A DNA stretch of 64,000 bases, from positions 9,506-73,505 of the forward strand of contig JBGPBV010000018.1 of the NCBI GenBank assembly GCA_041481445.1, read 5' to 3'. The position numbers were made by a program, and so were the translations under genes. The notes under the pieces are model-generated. The model had not been told where the DNA came from and did not search any database. It saw only the letters and a list, made by a program, of their open reading frames with translations. Positions 50,955-60,161 of the stretch are shown piece by piece (the first letter of the stretch is position 1; every line of letters starts with the position of its first letter). The DNA comes from AA29 sp041481445 (GTDB lineage: Bacteria; Acidobacteriota; Vicinamibacteria; Fen-336).

Positions 50955-53900
50955 TCAGTCGGCGGACGCCGGCAGCTTCGACTGCAGCGTCCGCCAGGCG
51001 GCCAGCGTAGCCTCGACCGCCGGCTCCGTCCTGGCCAGGCCCGCCTCCGCGTCCGCGGAGGGCGGCCCATCCGCGCCGTCCACGGCGGCCAGGAAGGTCC
51101 GGAGCGTTCCGGCCAGCGCCCGGAGCGCGATCAGGCCCGCCGGGGGCGGAGCGGCGGGGGCGGCGCCGAAGTCGGGACCCAGGAGCGCCTGCACCTCGAG
51201 GTCGACGTCGGCGGGACCGCGCGCCGCCATCCGCTTGTGCGCGGCGTCCGCGGCCTCGACCGCCGCCGCCACCCGCGCGAGCAGCGCTTCGACCCTCCGG
51301 GCCAGGGCGAATTGCCGCGCGTAGGCCTCGCCGGGCAGATCGACGCGCGGATCGGGCGCGACGGTGAGCGGCTGCGTCCTCGTCTCGCCTCCCGCGGCCA
51401 GCTCCACCGTGTACCGGCCGGGCGGGGCCCAGACGCCGTCGGCGTAGGAATCGCCCTCGGCCAGGGGCGCGGGCGCCGGATAGCGGAGCGACCACACGAA
51501 GCGATGCATGCCGGGCGTGGCGGCGGGGGCGGCGGGCGAGTCGACCCACTCCGGGGCCACGCGGATCTTCGCCAGGTCTCGCCCCGGCCTCCGGTCGTCG
51601 CTGCTGAAGCGCCGCACCTCCGCGCCCTGGGCGTCCAGGATGCGCAGGACCACCGGCGCCGTCGCCGCGCCCTTCAAGACGTAGTCGATGTACGCGCCGT
51701 CGGGGGGGTTGGGCGCCATGGGCTCGTCCTTCGGCATGGGGGTCCCGGTGAACCCGGCCGGACGCACGCGGTGGGCGGTGGCGGGGGCGAACAGGTGGGC
51801 GGCGGCGGCCGAGGTCTGCGCGTCCACCTGGCGCAACGGGGTCACGTCGTCCAACACCCAGAAGGCGCGGCCGTGCGTGCCGATCACCACGTCCCCGCCG
51901 TGCACGTCGATGTCGCGCACGGAGGTCACGGGCAGGTTCATCTGGAGCGACTGCCAATGGTCGCCGTCGTCGAACGAGACGTACACGCCCTTCTCGGTGC
52001 CCGCGTACAGGAGGCCGCCGCGCACGGGATCCTCGCGCACGACGTTGACGAAGCTGCCGTCCGGGAGGCCGGCGGCGGTGGCCGTCCACGTGCGGCCGCC
52101 GTCGTGCGTGCGGTAGACGTAGGGACGCACGTCCTCCAGGCGATGGCGGTCGACGGCGAGGTAGGCCGTCTCCGCGTCGAAATGCGAGGTCTCGACGACC
52201 CCGACCTTGGACCAGGGCGCCAGCGCGGCCGGGGTGACGTCCTGCCAGTGCGCGCCTTCGTCGCGCGTGCGCCACACCCGGCCGTCGTCGGTGCCGGCCC
52301 AGAGGTCGTGGTCGGCCAGGCGCGACGGCCCGATCGCGTAGATGACGCCGTGGCGCCGGCCCGCCCGCGGCTTGTCGTTCGCGGTCGCGGGGTCGAGGGT
52401 GGCGGGCACGCCGGGATCCTCGCGCGTGAGGTCGGGGCTGATCGCCTCCCAGTGGCGTCCCCCGTCCTCCGTCCGGAACAGCCGCTCGCGCGCGAAGTAG
52501 AGGACGCGCGGGTCGCGGCGCGAGAAGGCGAGGGGCAGGGTCCAGGTCGCGCGGTCCTCGTCGCGGTAGAGCAGGGTCGGATCGATCGTCTGCGTCTGCC
52601 CCGTGCGGAGGTCGAGCCTCTCCACGCGCCCGCCGTAGACGACCTCGGGGTCCTTGGGGTCGGGCGCGATCATGTCGTTCTCCCCGCCCGCGGTGATCTC
52701 CCGGAAATTCGTCATGTTGATGCCGTCGATCGTGCTCGTGCGGCTGGGCACGCCCGCCGCCCCCGAGTCCTGCTGGGCGCCGTAGACCCAGTAGGGGAAC
52801 CGCTGGTCGGTGACGACGTGGTACATCTGGCCGGTCGGCTGGTTGTACCAGCTGCTCCAGGTCAGGCCGCCGGTCAGCGACACGACCGCGCCCTGGTCCA
52901 CGCCGAGGATGCGCCGCTCGGAGTGCTGGGGATCGATCCACATCTCGTGGTAGTCGTCGCCGCCGGGGGCTCCCTTGACGGGCACGAACGTCTGGCCGCC
53001 GTCGCGCGAGCGGTACATGGCGGTGTTGAGGGCGTAGACGGTGTCGGGGTCGCCGGGCTCCACGGCCACGCCGCCGAAGTACCAGCCGCGGCCCCAGATC
53101 CGGCGGTCGCCGCTCGCCCGCGTCCAGGTCGCGCCCGCGTCGTCGGAACGATAGAGGCCGCCGTCGACCGCGTCCACCATCGCGTAGACGCGGTCGGGCC
53201 GGCTCGGGGCCACGGCCAGGCCGATGCGGCCGGGCCGGGCCGGGAAGCCGTGCCCGGTGATCGGCATCCAGGTCGTGCCCCCGTCCGTCGACTTGAAGAG
53301 GCCGCTGCCGGGACCGCTCGAAGGCGGGTAGACGTTCCAGGGCGGCCGCCGGGTCTGCCACATCGCCGCGTACACGACCGTGGGATCGCCGGGGCGGAAG
53401 GCGAGGTCGATGGCCCCCGTGTCCGCGTCCTTGAAGAGGACCTTCTGCCAGGTCCGGCCGCCGTCGGTCGAGCGGAAGACGCCGCGCTCGGCGTTCGGGC
53501 CGTAGGGATGGCCCACGGCGGCCACGAGCACGCGGTCGGCGTCACGGGGGTCGACGAGGATGCGGCCGATCTGCTGGGAGTCGGCCAGGCCGAGGTGCGT
53601 CCAGGTCCGCCCGCCGTCCGTCGTCTTGTACACGCCGTCGCCCTGCGCGATGTCGGAGCGCATGTCGGCCTCGCCGGTGCCGACGTAGATCACGCGCGGG
53701 TTCGAGGGGGCGAGCGCGATGGCGCCGATCGACCCGATGGGCTGGCCGTCGAAGATCGGAGCCCAGGTCCGGCCGGCGTCCGTCGTCTCCCACACGCCGC
53801 CGTTGACGGAGCCGAAGTAGAAGTGCTCGCGCTGGCCGGGCACGCCCGCCACTGCGAGCACGCGCCCGCCGCGGAAGGGCCCGATCGAGCGCCAGCGCAG

Positions 53901-54017
53901 CTCCTGGAACAAGGCGGGGTCGACGTGGGCGGGCCCCCCATCCTGAGCCGGCGCCGGCCCGGCCAGGCCGAGGGCGAGCAGGACGCCGGCGGCGGGGAGG
54001 CGTCGAGGACTGATCAG
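50955..54017 (-). CDS. Exported BNR/sortilin-like beta-propeller protein, apparent CTG start
   Basis: About 1020 residues of exported BNR-repeat protein: Asp-box motifs recur (TTDAGRTWAPIF, TTDGGRTWTHLG, STDGGRTWQKVL, SRDGGQTFVPVK, THDGGRTWTATA) over ~700 residues, giving a VPS10/sortilin-type double propeller, followed by a ~250-residue C-terminal region. From the upstream stop to TTG 53912 there is no ATG, GTG or TTG in frame, yet the frame encodes a good signal peptide (ISPRRLPAAGVLLALGLAG to APAQ). CTG 54017 precedes it, with GGAG six bases upstream, and is the likely start. It follows BlaR1 by ~60 bases and is probably in its operon. Function unknown; hydrolase annotations for this family are unproven. 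Confidence 0.85.
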   Translation of the reverse strand: MISPRRLPAAGVLLALGLAGPAPAQDGGPAHVDPALFQELRWRSIGPFRGGRVLAVAGVPGQREHFYFGSVNGGVWETTDAGRTWAPIFDGQPIGSIGAIALAPSNPRVIYVGTGEADMRSDIAQGDGVYKTTDGGRTWTHLGLADSQQIGRILVDPRDADRVLVAAVGHPYGPNAERGVFRSTDGGRTWQKVLFKDADTGAIDLAFRPGDPTVVYAAMWQTRRPPWNVYPPSSGPGSGLFKSTDGGTTWMPITGHGFPARPGRIGLAVAPSRPDRVYAMVDAVDGGLYRSDDAGATWTRASGDRRIWGRGWYFGGVAVEPGDPDTVYALNTAMYRSRDGGQTFVPVKGAPGGDDYHEMWIDPQHSERRILGVDQGAVVSLTGGLTWSSWYNQPTGQMYHVVTDQRFPYWVYGAQQDSGAAGVPSRTSTIDGINMTNFREITAGGENDMIAPDPKDPEVVYGGRVERLDLRTGQTQTIDPTLLYRDEDRATWTLPLAFSRRDPRVLYFARERLFRTEDGGRHWEAISPDLTREDPGVPATLDPATANDKPRAGRRHGVIYAIGPSRLADHDLWAGTDDGRVWRTRDEGAHWQDVTPAALAPWSKVGVVETSHFDAETAYLAVDRHRLEDVRPYVYRTHDGGRTWTATAAGLPDGSFVNVVREDPVRGGLLYAGTEKGVYVSFDDGDHWQSLQMNLPVTSVRDIDVHGGDVVIGTHGRAFWVLDDVTPLRQVDAQTSAAAAHLFAPATAHRVRPAGFTGTPMPKDEPMAPNPPDGAYIDYVLKGAATAPVVLRILDAQGAEVRRFSSDDRRPGRDLAKIRVAPEWVDSPAAPAATPGMHRFVWSLRYPAPAPLAEGDSYADGVWAPPGRYTVELAAGGETRTQPLTVAPDPRVDLPGEAYARQFALARRVEALLARVAAAVEAADAAHKRMAARGPADVDLEVQALLGPDFGAAPAAPPPAGLIALRALAGTLRTFLAAVDGADGPPSADAEAGLARTEPAVEATLAAWRTLQSKLPASAD

Positions 54018-54077
54018 TGGAGGCTCCGTTTCAGGCGCGGGTCCGCTCCCAGGGAGACCATCCTCGGCGGCGGGCCC

Positions 54078-55070
54078 TCAGCGCGCGATGCGGACCGCCA
54101 GCTCGACGACACGGTGGATGGTGGGGAGCGCGTAGCCGGCGGCCGTCACCACCGCCGCCGCCGTCATCGCCAGAAGGGCGATCCAGGTCCCCGTCCCCGC
54201 CGGCCGGAGCTCGCGGCCGGTCGGCCGGCCCCGGCCGCTCTCGTCCGCCGCCCGCACCAGCCACCGCACGCGTGCCTCCACGTCACCCCCGTCCTGGAGC
54301 GCGCTGATGGGCAGGCCCGCGGGCGGGAAGGAGGCCAGACGCGCCACCTTGACCAGGCTGGCGGCGAGGGCGAGCGCGGTCTCGCCGCCGCCGGCGCTGA
54401 CCCGCGCGTCCGCCGCCGCCTCCGCCGCCCGCACCCATTCCCGCTCGATCGCCTGCGACGCGGAGGAGAGCGCAACCAGGTCGGGCGCGGACCGCATGAT
54501 CAGCCGCTTGAGGTTGTCGCGCGCGGCCAGGTGCTCCCGCTCGTGGGCGACCGCGGCGTCGATCTCCGCGGGCGTGAGGACGTCGAGCACGGGTCTCGAG
54601 ACGAACAGGCGCGGCCGCCGTACGCCGACCACGGCGAAGATCGGGCTGTCCTCGTCGATGCGGAAGGCCTGGACGGGGGCGGCCAGCGCGACCTGGCCCG
54701 CTCCCCGGCTCCAATCGCGGGCGAGGGCGTCGGTCGCGGCCACGGCCCGCCCCCCGCGGATCAGGCCCAGGAGGGCGATCAGCAGGCCGGCGGCCGCGAA
54801 CAGGGCCAGGGACGCGGTCAAGCGCTCGCCGGTGTCGACGGGCTCGAAGAGCAGGTACGAAGGGGCGACGAGGCCCAGGGCGAGGGCGAGGGCGGCCGCG
54901 GTGGGGAGCAGCCGGAACGCGAGCAGGAGGCCGCCGCGGACGGACGGGCGCAGGCCGGCCACGGCCGCCAGCGCGGCCGGAGCCGCCGCCACCACGAGCG
55001 CGGACACGGCGGCGTTGGCCACGAAGAACGACGCCAGCACCACCGCCGTGCCGAAGAGGAGGAACATCAT
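54078..55070 (-). CDS. BlaR1-like M56 membrane metallopeptidase
   Basis: A 330-residue protein with N-terminal transmembrane helices, a cytoplasmic peptidase domain with the zinc motif AAVAHEREHLAARDNL and the family element RPRLFVSRPVLDVL, and a final hydrophobic helix. The extracellular penicillin-binding domain of classical BlaR1 is lacking, so the inducer is not necessarily a beta-lactam. ATG 55070 overlaps the BlaI stop by four bases. It should cleave, directly or indirectly, the adjacent BlaI-type repressor in response to an envelope signal. Confidence 0.88.
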   Translation of the reverse strand: MMFLLFGTAVVLASFFVANAAVSALVVAAAPAALAAVAGLRPSVRGGLLLAFRLLPTAAALALALGLVAPSYLLFEPVDTGERLTASLALFAAAGLLIALLGLIRGGRAVAATDALARDWSRGAGQVALAAPVQAFRIDEDSPIFAVVGVRRPRLFVSRPVLDVLTPAEIDAAVAHEREHLAARDNLKRLIMRSAPDLVALSSASQAIEREWVRAAEAAADARVSAGGGETALALAASLVKVARLASFPPAGLPISALQDGGDVEARVRWLVRAADESGRGRPTGRELRPAGTGTWIALLAMTAAAVVTAAGYALPTIHRVVELAVRIAR

Positions 55071-55510
55071 CGGCCCTCCCGGCGTTTGAGCTCCTTGCGC
55101 TTCTCGCGGACGAGCCGGTCGAGCTCGTCCAGGAGGTCGCGGTCGCGCTCCCCCACGGTGTCCACGAGGCTCGACAGGACGGGGGTGGCCGCCTCCGGCC
55201 CTCCCCCGAGGGCCCGCTGCAGGAGGCCCATCGCCACCGACGACTGGATCTGCTCGAGCGAGGCGGCCGCGGAGTAGACGTAGGCGCGGCCGGACCGCTG
55301 GCGGTCGAGCACGCCCTTCTTGTACAGGCGGTCGAGGACCGTCATCACCGTCGTATAGGCGACGCTGTTCTCGAGGGCCTCGCGCACCTCGCGCACGCTG
55401 GCCCGCCCCAGACGCCAGACCGCCTGCATGGCCTGGCGCTCGAGCGATCCCAGGCCGTGGAGGCCGTCGTCGGCGGGGCGGAACCCCCAGAGGAGGATGC
55501 GGCGCGCCAT
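55067..55510 (-). CDS. BlaI/MecI/CopY-family repressor
   Basis: A 147-residue winged-helix regulator; LHGLGSLERQAMQAVWRLGR, ASVREVREAL, AYTTVMTVLDRLYKKGVLDR and RAYVYSA are family-typical. It should repress its own operon (blaI-blaR1-BNR gene) until cleaved by the neighbouring M56 peptidase. The ATG has no ribosome-binding site; a CATAAT box sits eight bases upstream. Confidence 0.9.
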   Translation of the reverse strand: MARRILLWGFRPADDGLHGLGSLERQAMQAVWRLGRASVREVREALENSVAYTTVMTVLDRLYKKGVLDRQRSGRAYVYSAAASLEQIQSSVAMGLLQRALGGGPEAATPVLSSLVDTVGERDRDLLDELDRLVREKRKELKRREGR

Positions 55511-55518
55511 GAGGGGGG

Positions 55519-55524
55519 ATTATG
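55519..55524 (-). promoter_or_regulatory. -10 box of the BlaI operon
   Basis: On the minus strand CATAAT, eight bases before ATG 55510, predicting a nearly leaderless mRNA. The box lies in the short gap after the small membrane-protein gene. Confidence 0.45.
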
Positions 55525-55540
55525 CCCCAGAACGCGGGCT

Positions 55541-55690
55541 TCAGCGCCCGAGGAGGATCAAGACCCCGGCCAGGATGGCCAGTACGGACACGAGCATCGA
55601 GAGCCCGATGGGGGGCATGTACGGCACGATACCCATCGCGATCAGGTAGATGCCCAGCACGGTGGTGCCCAGCCGTCCGATGGTCTTCAT
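55541..55690 (-). CDS. Small membrane protein (49 residues)
   Basis: A short gene: ATG 55690 with GGAGG five bases upstream, stop at 55541. The product is MKTIGRLGTTVLGIYLIAMG followed by a loop (VPYMPPIG) and a second hydrophobic segment ending GVLILLGR: two short transmembrane helices. Similar ~45-50-residue proteins with the same beginning and ending are widespread in Acidobacteriota and Bacteroidota, with no known function. It is upstream of, and on the same strand as, the BlaI gene. Confidence 0.7.
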   Translation of the reverse strand: MKTIGRLGTTVLGIYLIAMGIVPYMPPIGLSMLVSVLAILAGVLILLGR

Positions 55691-55846
55691 GTGTCCTCCA
55701 GGATCGAGAAATTATCGGTCAAGCGGTGCCTCGTCATCCGGGGACGGCCACCGAAAGCGCGGACGACGCCGTCCGGTGCGCTGTCCCTGGTGCCGCGACT
55801 CTGAGAAGATGGGCGGGCGCGGGGTGACCCGGGATACGGAGGCCTG

Positions 55847-56257
55847 ATGAAGACGCGCTCGGTGCTGGACCACATGCGCGAGATCTGTCTCGCGCTCCCC
55901 GAGACCAAGGAGACCCTCACCTGGGGCCAGCCGCACTTCCGGGTGGGGGAGAAGATCTTCGCCGGCTGCGGCGACGAGAAGGGGCGGGCCGTCATCGGGT
56001 TCAAGCTCGAGATGGACCACGCCGACGCGATCGTCCAGGACCCGCGGTTCGCCCGCGCCCCCTACGTCGGCCACAAGGGATGGGTGTCGATGGACGCCCG
56101 CGGGGTCAAGAGCTGGGAGGAGGTGCGAGGGCTCGTCCTGGAGAGCTACCGTCTCATCGCGCCCAAGAAGACCTTCGCGCGGCTGGCCGCGGCCGCTCCG
56201 GCGGCGGCGTCGAAACCGCCGGCCCGGAAGACGGCGGCGCGGGCCCGACGGCCATGA
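55847..56257 (+). CDS. MmcQ/YjbR family protein
   Basis: A 136-residue protein. The MmcQ/YjbR fold spans residues 1-110 (ICLALPETKETLTWGQPHFR, KIFAGCGDEKGRAVIGFKL, YVGHKGWVSMDARG, YRLIAPKKT), followed by a basic Ala/Lys-rich tail that may contact nucleic acid. The family is DNA-binding-like with no settled function. GGAGG precedes the ATG; the stop overlaps the phosphofructokinase start by four bases. Confidence 0.85.
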   Translation: MKTRSVLDHMREICLALPETKETLTWGQPHFRVGEKIFAGCGDEKGRAVIGFKLEMDHADAIVQDPRFARAPYVGHKGWVSMDARGVKSWEEVRGLVLESYRLIAPKKTFARLAAAAPAAASKPPARKTAARARRP

Positions 56258-57564
56258 ACCCGCAGGGCAAGCTCGCGATCCTGGTGGGGGGCGGTCCCGC
56301 CCCCGGCATCAACAGCGTGATCGGCGCCGCCACCATCCGCAGCGTGCTCGAGGGCGTGCCCGTCCTCGGGATCCGCGACGGCTTCGAGTGGATCATGCGG
56401 GGGGACATCGACCACGTCACCCCCCTCGACATCGACGACGTGAGCCGCATCCACTTCCGGGGCGGCTCGCAGATCGGGATCTCGCGCGCGAACCCGACCT
56501 CGGACCGCCAGCACCTCGAGAACGCCGTGCTCTCGCTCCTGCGGCTCGACGTCTCCCAGCTCGTCACGATCGGGGGCGACGACACCGCCTTCTCGGCCAT
56601 GAAGCTGCTGGAGGAGGCGCGCGGGCGCCTGCGCGTGGTCCACGTCCCCAAGACCATCGACAACGACCTCGACCTCCCCGCCTACGTCGACAGCTTCGGC
56701 TTCCAGACCGCCCGCCATTTCGGGGTGGACATCGTCAAGAACCTGATGGTGGACGCCAAGACGACGTCACGGTGGTACTTCGTGACCGCCATGGGCCGCA
56801 AGGCGGGACACCTCGCCCTCGGCATCGGCAAGGCGGCGGGGGCGACCCTGACCCTCATCCCGGAGGAGTTCTCCGGACGCCGCATCCGTCTCAAGACGGT
56901 GGTGGACACCCTGGCGGGGGCGATCATCAAGCGCCTGAGCCACGGGCGGCGGGACGGGATCGCCATCCTGGCCGAGGGGCTCGTGCTGAGCATCGACCCC
57001 GCCGACCTGGCCCAGGTGGACGAGGTCGAGAAGGACGCCCACGGGCACGTCCGCATCGACGAGGTCAACATCAGCGAGATCCTCAAGACGCAGGTGCGCG
57101 CGCGCCTGAAGCCGTTCGGGATCAAGGCCACCATCGTGGCCAAGAACATCGGGTACGAGCTGCGCTGCGCGGACCCCATCCCCCTGGACATGGACTACAC
57201 GCGCGACCTCGGCTACTGCGCGGCCAAGTACCTGCTCTCCGGCGGCAGCGGGGTCATGATCTCGATGCAGGCGGGCAACCTCGTGCCCATCCCGTTCGAG
57301 CGGCTCGTGGACCCGGAGACGGGGCGCACCAAGGTCCGCATGGTGGACACCCACTCCACGCGCTACGCCATCGCGCGGCGCTACATGATCCGCCTGCGCC
57401 GCGACGACTTCGAGGACTCCCACGAGCTGGCCAAGTTCGCGGCCACGGCCTCCCTCTCCCTCGACGAGTTCTGCCACGAGTTCCAGTACCTCGTGGAGGA
57501 CGAGCCGCCGGGCCTGGTGGTGAGCGTGGCCGGCCCCGGCGAGGGATCGGAGCCGGGCGCGTGA
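56254..57564 (+). CDS. pfp: 6-phosphofructokinase, pyrophosphate-dependent type
   Basis: A 436-residue phosphofructokinase. GGGPAPGINSVIGAA and GGDDTAFSAMKLL form the phosphate-donor site, PKTIDNDLDLPAY holds the catalytic aspartate (D136), and TAMGRKAGHLALGIGKA and IPEEF line the fructose-6-phosphate site. Asp at position 110 in GGDD and Lys133 in PKTIDND are the two residues that mark pyrophosphate use in place of the Gly residues of ATP enzymes. The reaction would therefore be reversible glycolysis/gluconeogenesis with PPi. It overlaps both neighbours (ATGA and GTGA), forming a three-gene operon. Confidence 0.92.
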   Translation: MNPQGKLAILVGGGPAPGINSVIGAATIRSVLEGVPVLGIRDGFEWIMRGDIDHVTPLDIDDVSRIHFRGGSQIGISRANPTSDRQHLENAVLSLLRLDVSQLVTIGGDDTAFSAMKLLEEARGRLRVVHVPKTIDNDLDLPAYVDSFGFQTARHFGVDIVKNLMVDAKTTSRWYFVTAMGRKAGHLALGIGKAAGATLTLIPEEFSGRRIRLKTVVDTLAGAIIKRLSHGRRDGIAILAEGLVLSIDPADLAQVDEVEKDAHGHVRIDEVNISEILKTQVRARLKPFGIKATIVAKNIGYELRCADPIPLDMDYTRDLGYCAAKYLLSGGSGVMISMQAGNLVPIPFERLVDPETGRTKVRMVDTHSTRYAIARRYMIRLRRDDFEDSHELAKFAATASLSLDEFCHEFQYLVEDEPPGLVVSVAGPGEGSEPGA

Positions 57565-58043
57565 GCGCGCCCCGCCTGCGCACGGCGGGGCCCGGGGAGG
57601 CGAGCGCCCTGGCCGGGGTGATCAACGCCGCCTACCAGGTGGAGCGCGTGTTCATCGAAGGCGACCGCACGAGCGCGGACGAGGTCCGCGCGTACATGGA
57701 GAAGGGCTCCTTCCTCGTCCTCGAGGACGCCTCTGGCCTGGCCGGCTGCGTCTACGCGGAGCGGCGGGGCGACCGCGGCTACTTCGGCCTGCTCGCCGTG
57801 GATCCCGGGCGTCACCGCCGCGGCCACGGCCGGGCGCTGGTGGCGGCGGTGGAGGACCACTTCCGCCGCGCGGGGTGCCGGGCGGTGGACATCCAGGTCG
57901 TGGACCAGCGCACGGAGCTGCCGCCGTTCTACCGGCGTCTGGGCTACACGGAGACGGGCACGGCGCCTTTCGCCGACGACCGCCTCAAGCGGCCGTGCCA
58001 CTTCATCCAGATGTCCAAGCCGCTCATCGCCGGTCCTTCCTGA
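57561..58043 (+). CDS. GNAT-family N-acetyltransferase
   Basis: A 160-residue acetyltransferase starting at GTG 57561, overlapping the phosphofructokinase stop. The acetyl-CoA-binding motif is GLLAVDPGRHRRGHGRALV, with a C-terminal LPPFYRRLGYTETG typical of the fold. The substrate cannot be predicted; the operon position suggests only co-expression. Confidence 0.88.
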   Translation: MSAPRLRTAGPGEASALAGVINAAYQVERVFIEGDRTSADEVRAYMEKGSFLVLEDASGLAGCVYAERRGDRGYFGLLAVDPGRHRRGHGRALVAAVEDHFRRAGCRAVDIQVVDQRTELPPFYRRLGYTETGTAPFADDRLKRPCHFIQMSKPLIAGPS

Positions 58044-58073
58044 GCCGTCCAGTCCCTTGAGCCGTTCAATCGC

Positions 58074-58103
58074 TTGACCGGTCGCGCGGCCGGGGACTAG
58101 GCT
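58074..58103 (+). promoter_or_regulatory. Promoter of the exported protein gene at 58134
   Basis: TTGACC (58074-58079), 18-base spacer, TAGGCT (58098-58103), a -10 form common in high-GC genomes. GGAGG stands five bases before the ATG. Confidence 0.5.
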
Positions 58104-58133
58104 CGCGCGCGGTCATCCCCCCCCGGAGGCGCG

Positions 58134-58898
58134 ATGCAGAGGATCGCGGCGGCGATCGCCCTGGGCCTCGCCCTGTCGGCGGTGGCTTCCGGGCAGGAGC
58201 GCGCCTCCGCGCGGCTGGAGGTCTACGTCACGGTGGTGGAGGTGGACCCGGGCGAGCGCGCGGACACGGAGTCGGCGACCTCGCTCAAGCTCAAGCGCGA
58301 GAGCGTGCGCCAGATGCGCCGGGGGCTCGAGAAGCGACTCAAGCAGGAGTTCGGCAAGACCCGCGCCTCCTGGCCTCCGGAGAAGGAGGCCGAGCTCGTC
58401 CGCCTCGAGGACGCGGAGGCGCTGGCCCAGGCCGACTACGACTACCGGCGGACGGACCCGCGCGCCGTCTTCGACATGGCCCGGGAGATCGCGGAATCCC
58501 TCGACGGGAAGCGGGTCGCGGGGAAGGCCGACCATCTCGTCCTCGCCGCCAGCGAGGCGGAGGCGGACCTGGTGGTGAACGTCGCGGCCAGCCGGACGGG
58601 CAAGACCTTCCCGACCCAGAGCCGGCCCGATCGCTGCTACGTCCTCTTCACGATCGGCCCCGGCGCCAACATGAGCGTGGCCCGGTTCACGAGGGTGCCC
58701 GCCTCCTACCAGCTCAAGAAGCTCGGCCTCAACGCCTGGAAGATCGCGGGTCCGAGAAACGACGCCCCCGTCATCTACTTCGAGGCCTACAACGGTGGAG
58801 GGAAGGAGTTCGGGTGCCAGACCGGCGCCGCCAGCGCGGCCGGGGCGGCCGTGGACAAGTTCGTGGAGGACAACTATTCCGTGCTGAGCGCGAGATAG
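58134..58898 (+). CDS. Exported protein of unknown function
   Basis: A 254-residue protein with a signal peptide (IAAAIALGLALSAVASGQ) and a mature part starting ARLEVYVTVVEVDPG. A helical charged segment (LKRESVRQMRRGLEKRLKQE) and a later beta-rich part (DLVVNVAASR, RCYVLFTIGPGANM) are seen, but no family is recognised. It is transcribed alone ahead of the RND efflux genes. Confidence 0.6.
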   Translation: MQRIAAAIALGLALSAVASGQERASARLEVYVTVVEVDPGERADTESATSLKLKRESVRQMRRGLEKRLKQEFGKTRASWPPEKEAELVRLEDAEALAQADYDYRRTDPRAVFDMAREIAESLDGKRVAGKADHLVLAASEAEADLVVNVAASRTGKTFPTQSRPDRCYVLFTIGPGANMSVARFTRVPASYQLKKLGLNAWKIAGPRNDAPVIYFEAYNGGGKEFGCQTGAASAAGAAVDKFVEDNYSVLSAR

Positions 58899-58946
58899 AC
58901 GGCTCAGGCGCGGGGGGGCCAAACCCGGTACACTTGGCGTTCGGCC

Positions 58947-60161
58947 ATGGCGCAGCGGAAGCGGAGATCGGTGGGGCGCGCGCTGACCGCGGGCGCGCTC
59001 GCCCTCCTGGCCGGCGCCTGCGCCGGAGGCCGGGCCGCCGACGATGCCGGCCGCGCGTCGAAGCCGGTCAAGGCCCACGTGGTCCCGGTCGTGTCCAGGA
59101 GCGTCCAGCGCACCGTCGACTCCGTGGGATCGCTCTTCCCCTTCGAGGAAGTCACGGTGGGCTCGGAGGTCGAGGGCCGCGTGGCCGAGGTCCTCGTCGA
59201 CGTCGGCGATTCCGTGGTCGCCGGCCGGCCCCTCGTGAAGATCGTGCCCGTCGAGCTGGGCCTCACCCTCGAGCAGGAGCGGGCCGCCCTCGAGCAGATC
59301 CGGGCCCGCCTGACCACCCCCGGCGGAGACGTGGCCTTGAAGGACCCAAAGGAGGCGGCCGAGGTCAAGCGCGCCGATGCCGACCGCACCGACGCCGAGC
59401 AGAAGTACCTGCGGGCCAGGGAGCTCTTCGGCCAGGGCCTGATCTCGCGCGGGACCTTCGACGAGGCGGAGGCGCACTACAACGCCGCCCGCGCCGGCTA
59501 CGACATGGCGGTGCAGAACGTGCTGACCCTGCGCGCGCAGGCCGTGCAGCGCACGGCCTCGGTGGCCCTGGCCGACAAGAAGCTCCGCGACACGGTCATC
59601 CGCGCCCCCTTCGCGGGCCAGGTGAAGGACCGGATGGTCAGCCCCGGCCAGTACGTGAAGGTCCAGACGCCGGTGATGGTCATCGTGGACACCCGCCGCC
59701 TGCGCGCGCGCCTGAAGGTGCCGGAGAAGATGGCGGCCTGGGTGGCGGTGGGGCAGCCGGTCAAGGTCCAGGTGGAGGCCTACCCCGATCGCGCCTTCCT
59801 GGGCGCGGTCTGGCGCATGAGCCCGTCCGTGGACCCGCAGACCCGCTCCTTCGACGTGGAGGCCCTCCTCGAGAACCGCGAGGGCCTGCTCAAGCCCGGC
59901 TTCTTCGCGCGGGCCAGCATCGTGTCCAGCCGCGTGGACCAGGCCCTGGTCGTGCCCGAGGACGCCCTGCGCTACCTCTACGGCGTCTACAAGGTCTACA
60001 CGGTCGACAAGAGCGCGCTGCACGAGACGGAGGTGAAGCTGGGCGCGCGTGAAGGCACCGGTGTCGAGATCGTGTCGGGCCTCAAGGAGGGCACCTCCGT
60101 GGCCGTTCCCCTCGAGGGCGAGGAGATGCGCGACGGGGCCCCCCTGCAGGCGATCCCGTGA
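58947..60161 (+). CDS. RND efflux periplasmic adaptor (HlyD/MFP family)
   Basis: A 404-residue adaptor with a lipobox at LLAGAC, the two lipoyl half-motifs (TVGSEVEGRVAEVLVDVGDS and DTVIRAPFAGQVKDRMVSPG) flanking an alpha-helical hairpin (~105-195), then beta-barrel and membrane-proximal domains. It links the inner-membrane pump encoded next to an outer-membrane channel not in this window. A TACACT box lies 12 bases before the ATG and there is no ribosome-binding site. The stop overlaps the pump's GTG start. Confidence 0.92.
   Translation: MAQRKRRSVGRALTAGALALLAGACAGGRAADDAGRASKPVKAHVVPVVSRSVQRTVDSVGSLFPFEEVTVGSEVEGRVAEVLVDVGDSVVAGRPLVKIVPVELGLTLEQERAALEQIRARLTTPGGDVALKDPKEAAEVKRADADRTDAEQKYLRARELFGQGLISRGTFDEAEAHYNAARAGYDMAVQNVLTLRAQAVQRTASVALADKKLRDTVIRAPFAGQVKDRMVSPGQYVKVQTPVMVIVDTRRLRARLKVPEKMAAWVAVGQPVKVQVEAYPDRAFLGAVWRMSPSVDPQTRSFDVEALLENREGLLKPGFFARASIVSSRVDQALVVPEDALRYLYGVYKVYTVDKSALHETEVKLGAREGTGVEIVSGLKEGTSVAVPLEGEEMRDGAPLQAIP

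Noticed and set aside
48478..53361. A 1600-codon minus-strand frame across the ADOP and BNR genes
   Set aside because: It runs antisense to the permease and out of phase with the BNR gene; composition is Arg/Gly/Pro-rich without domains.
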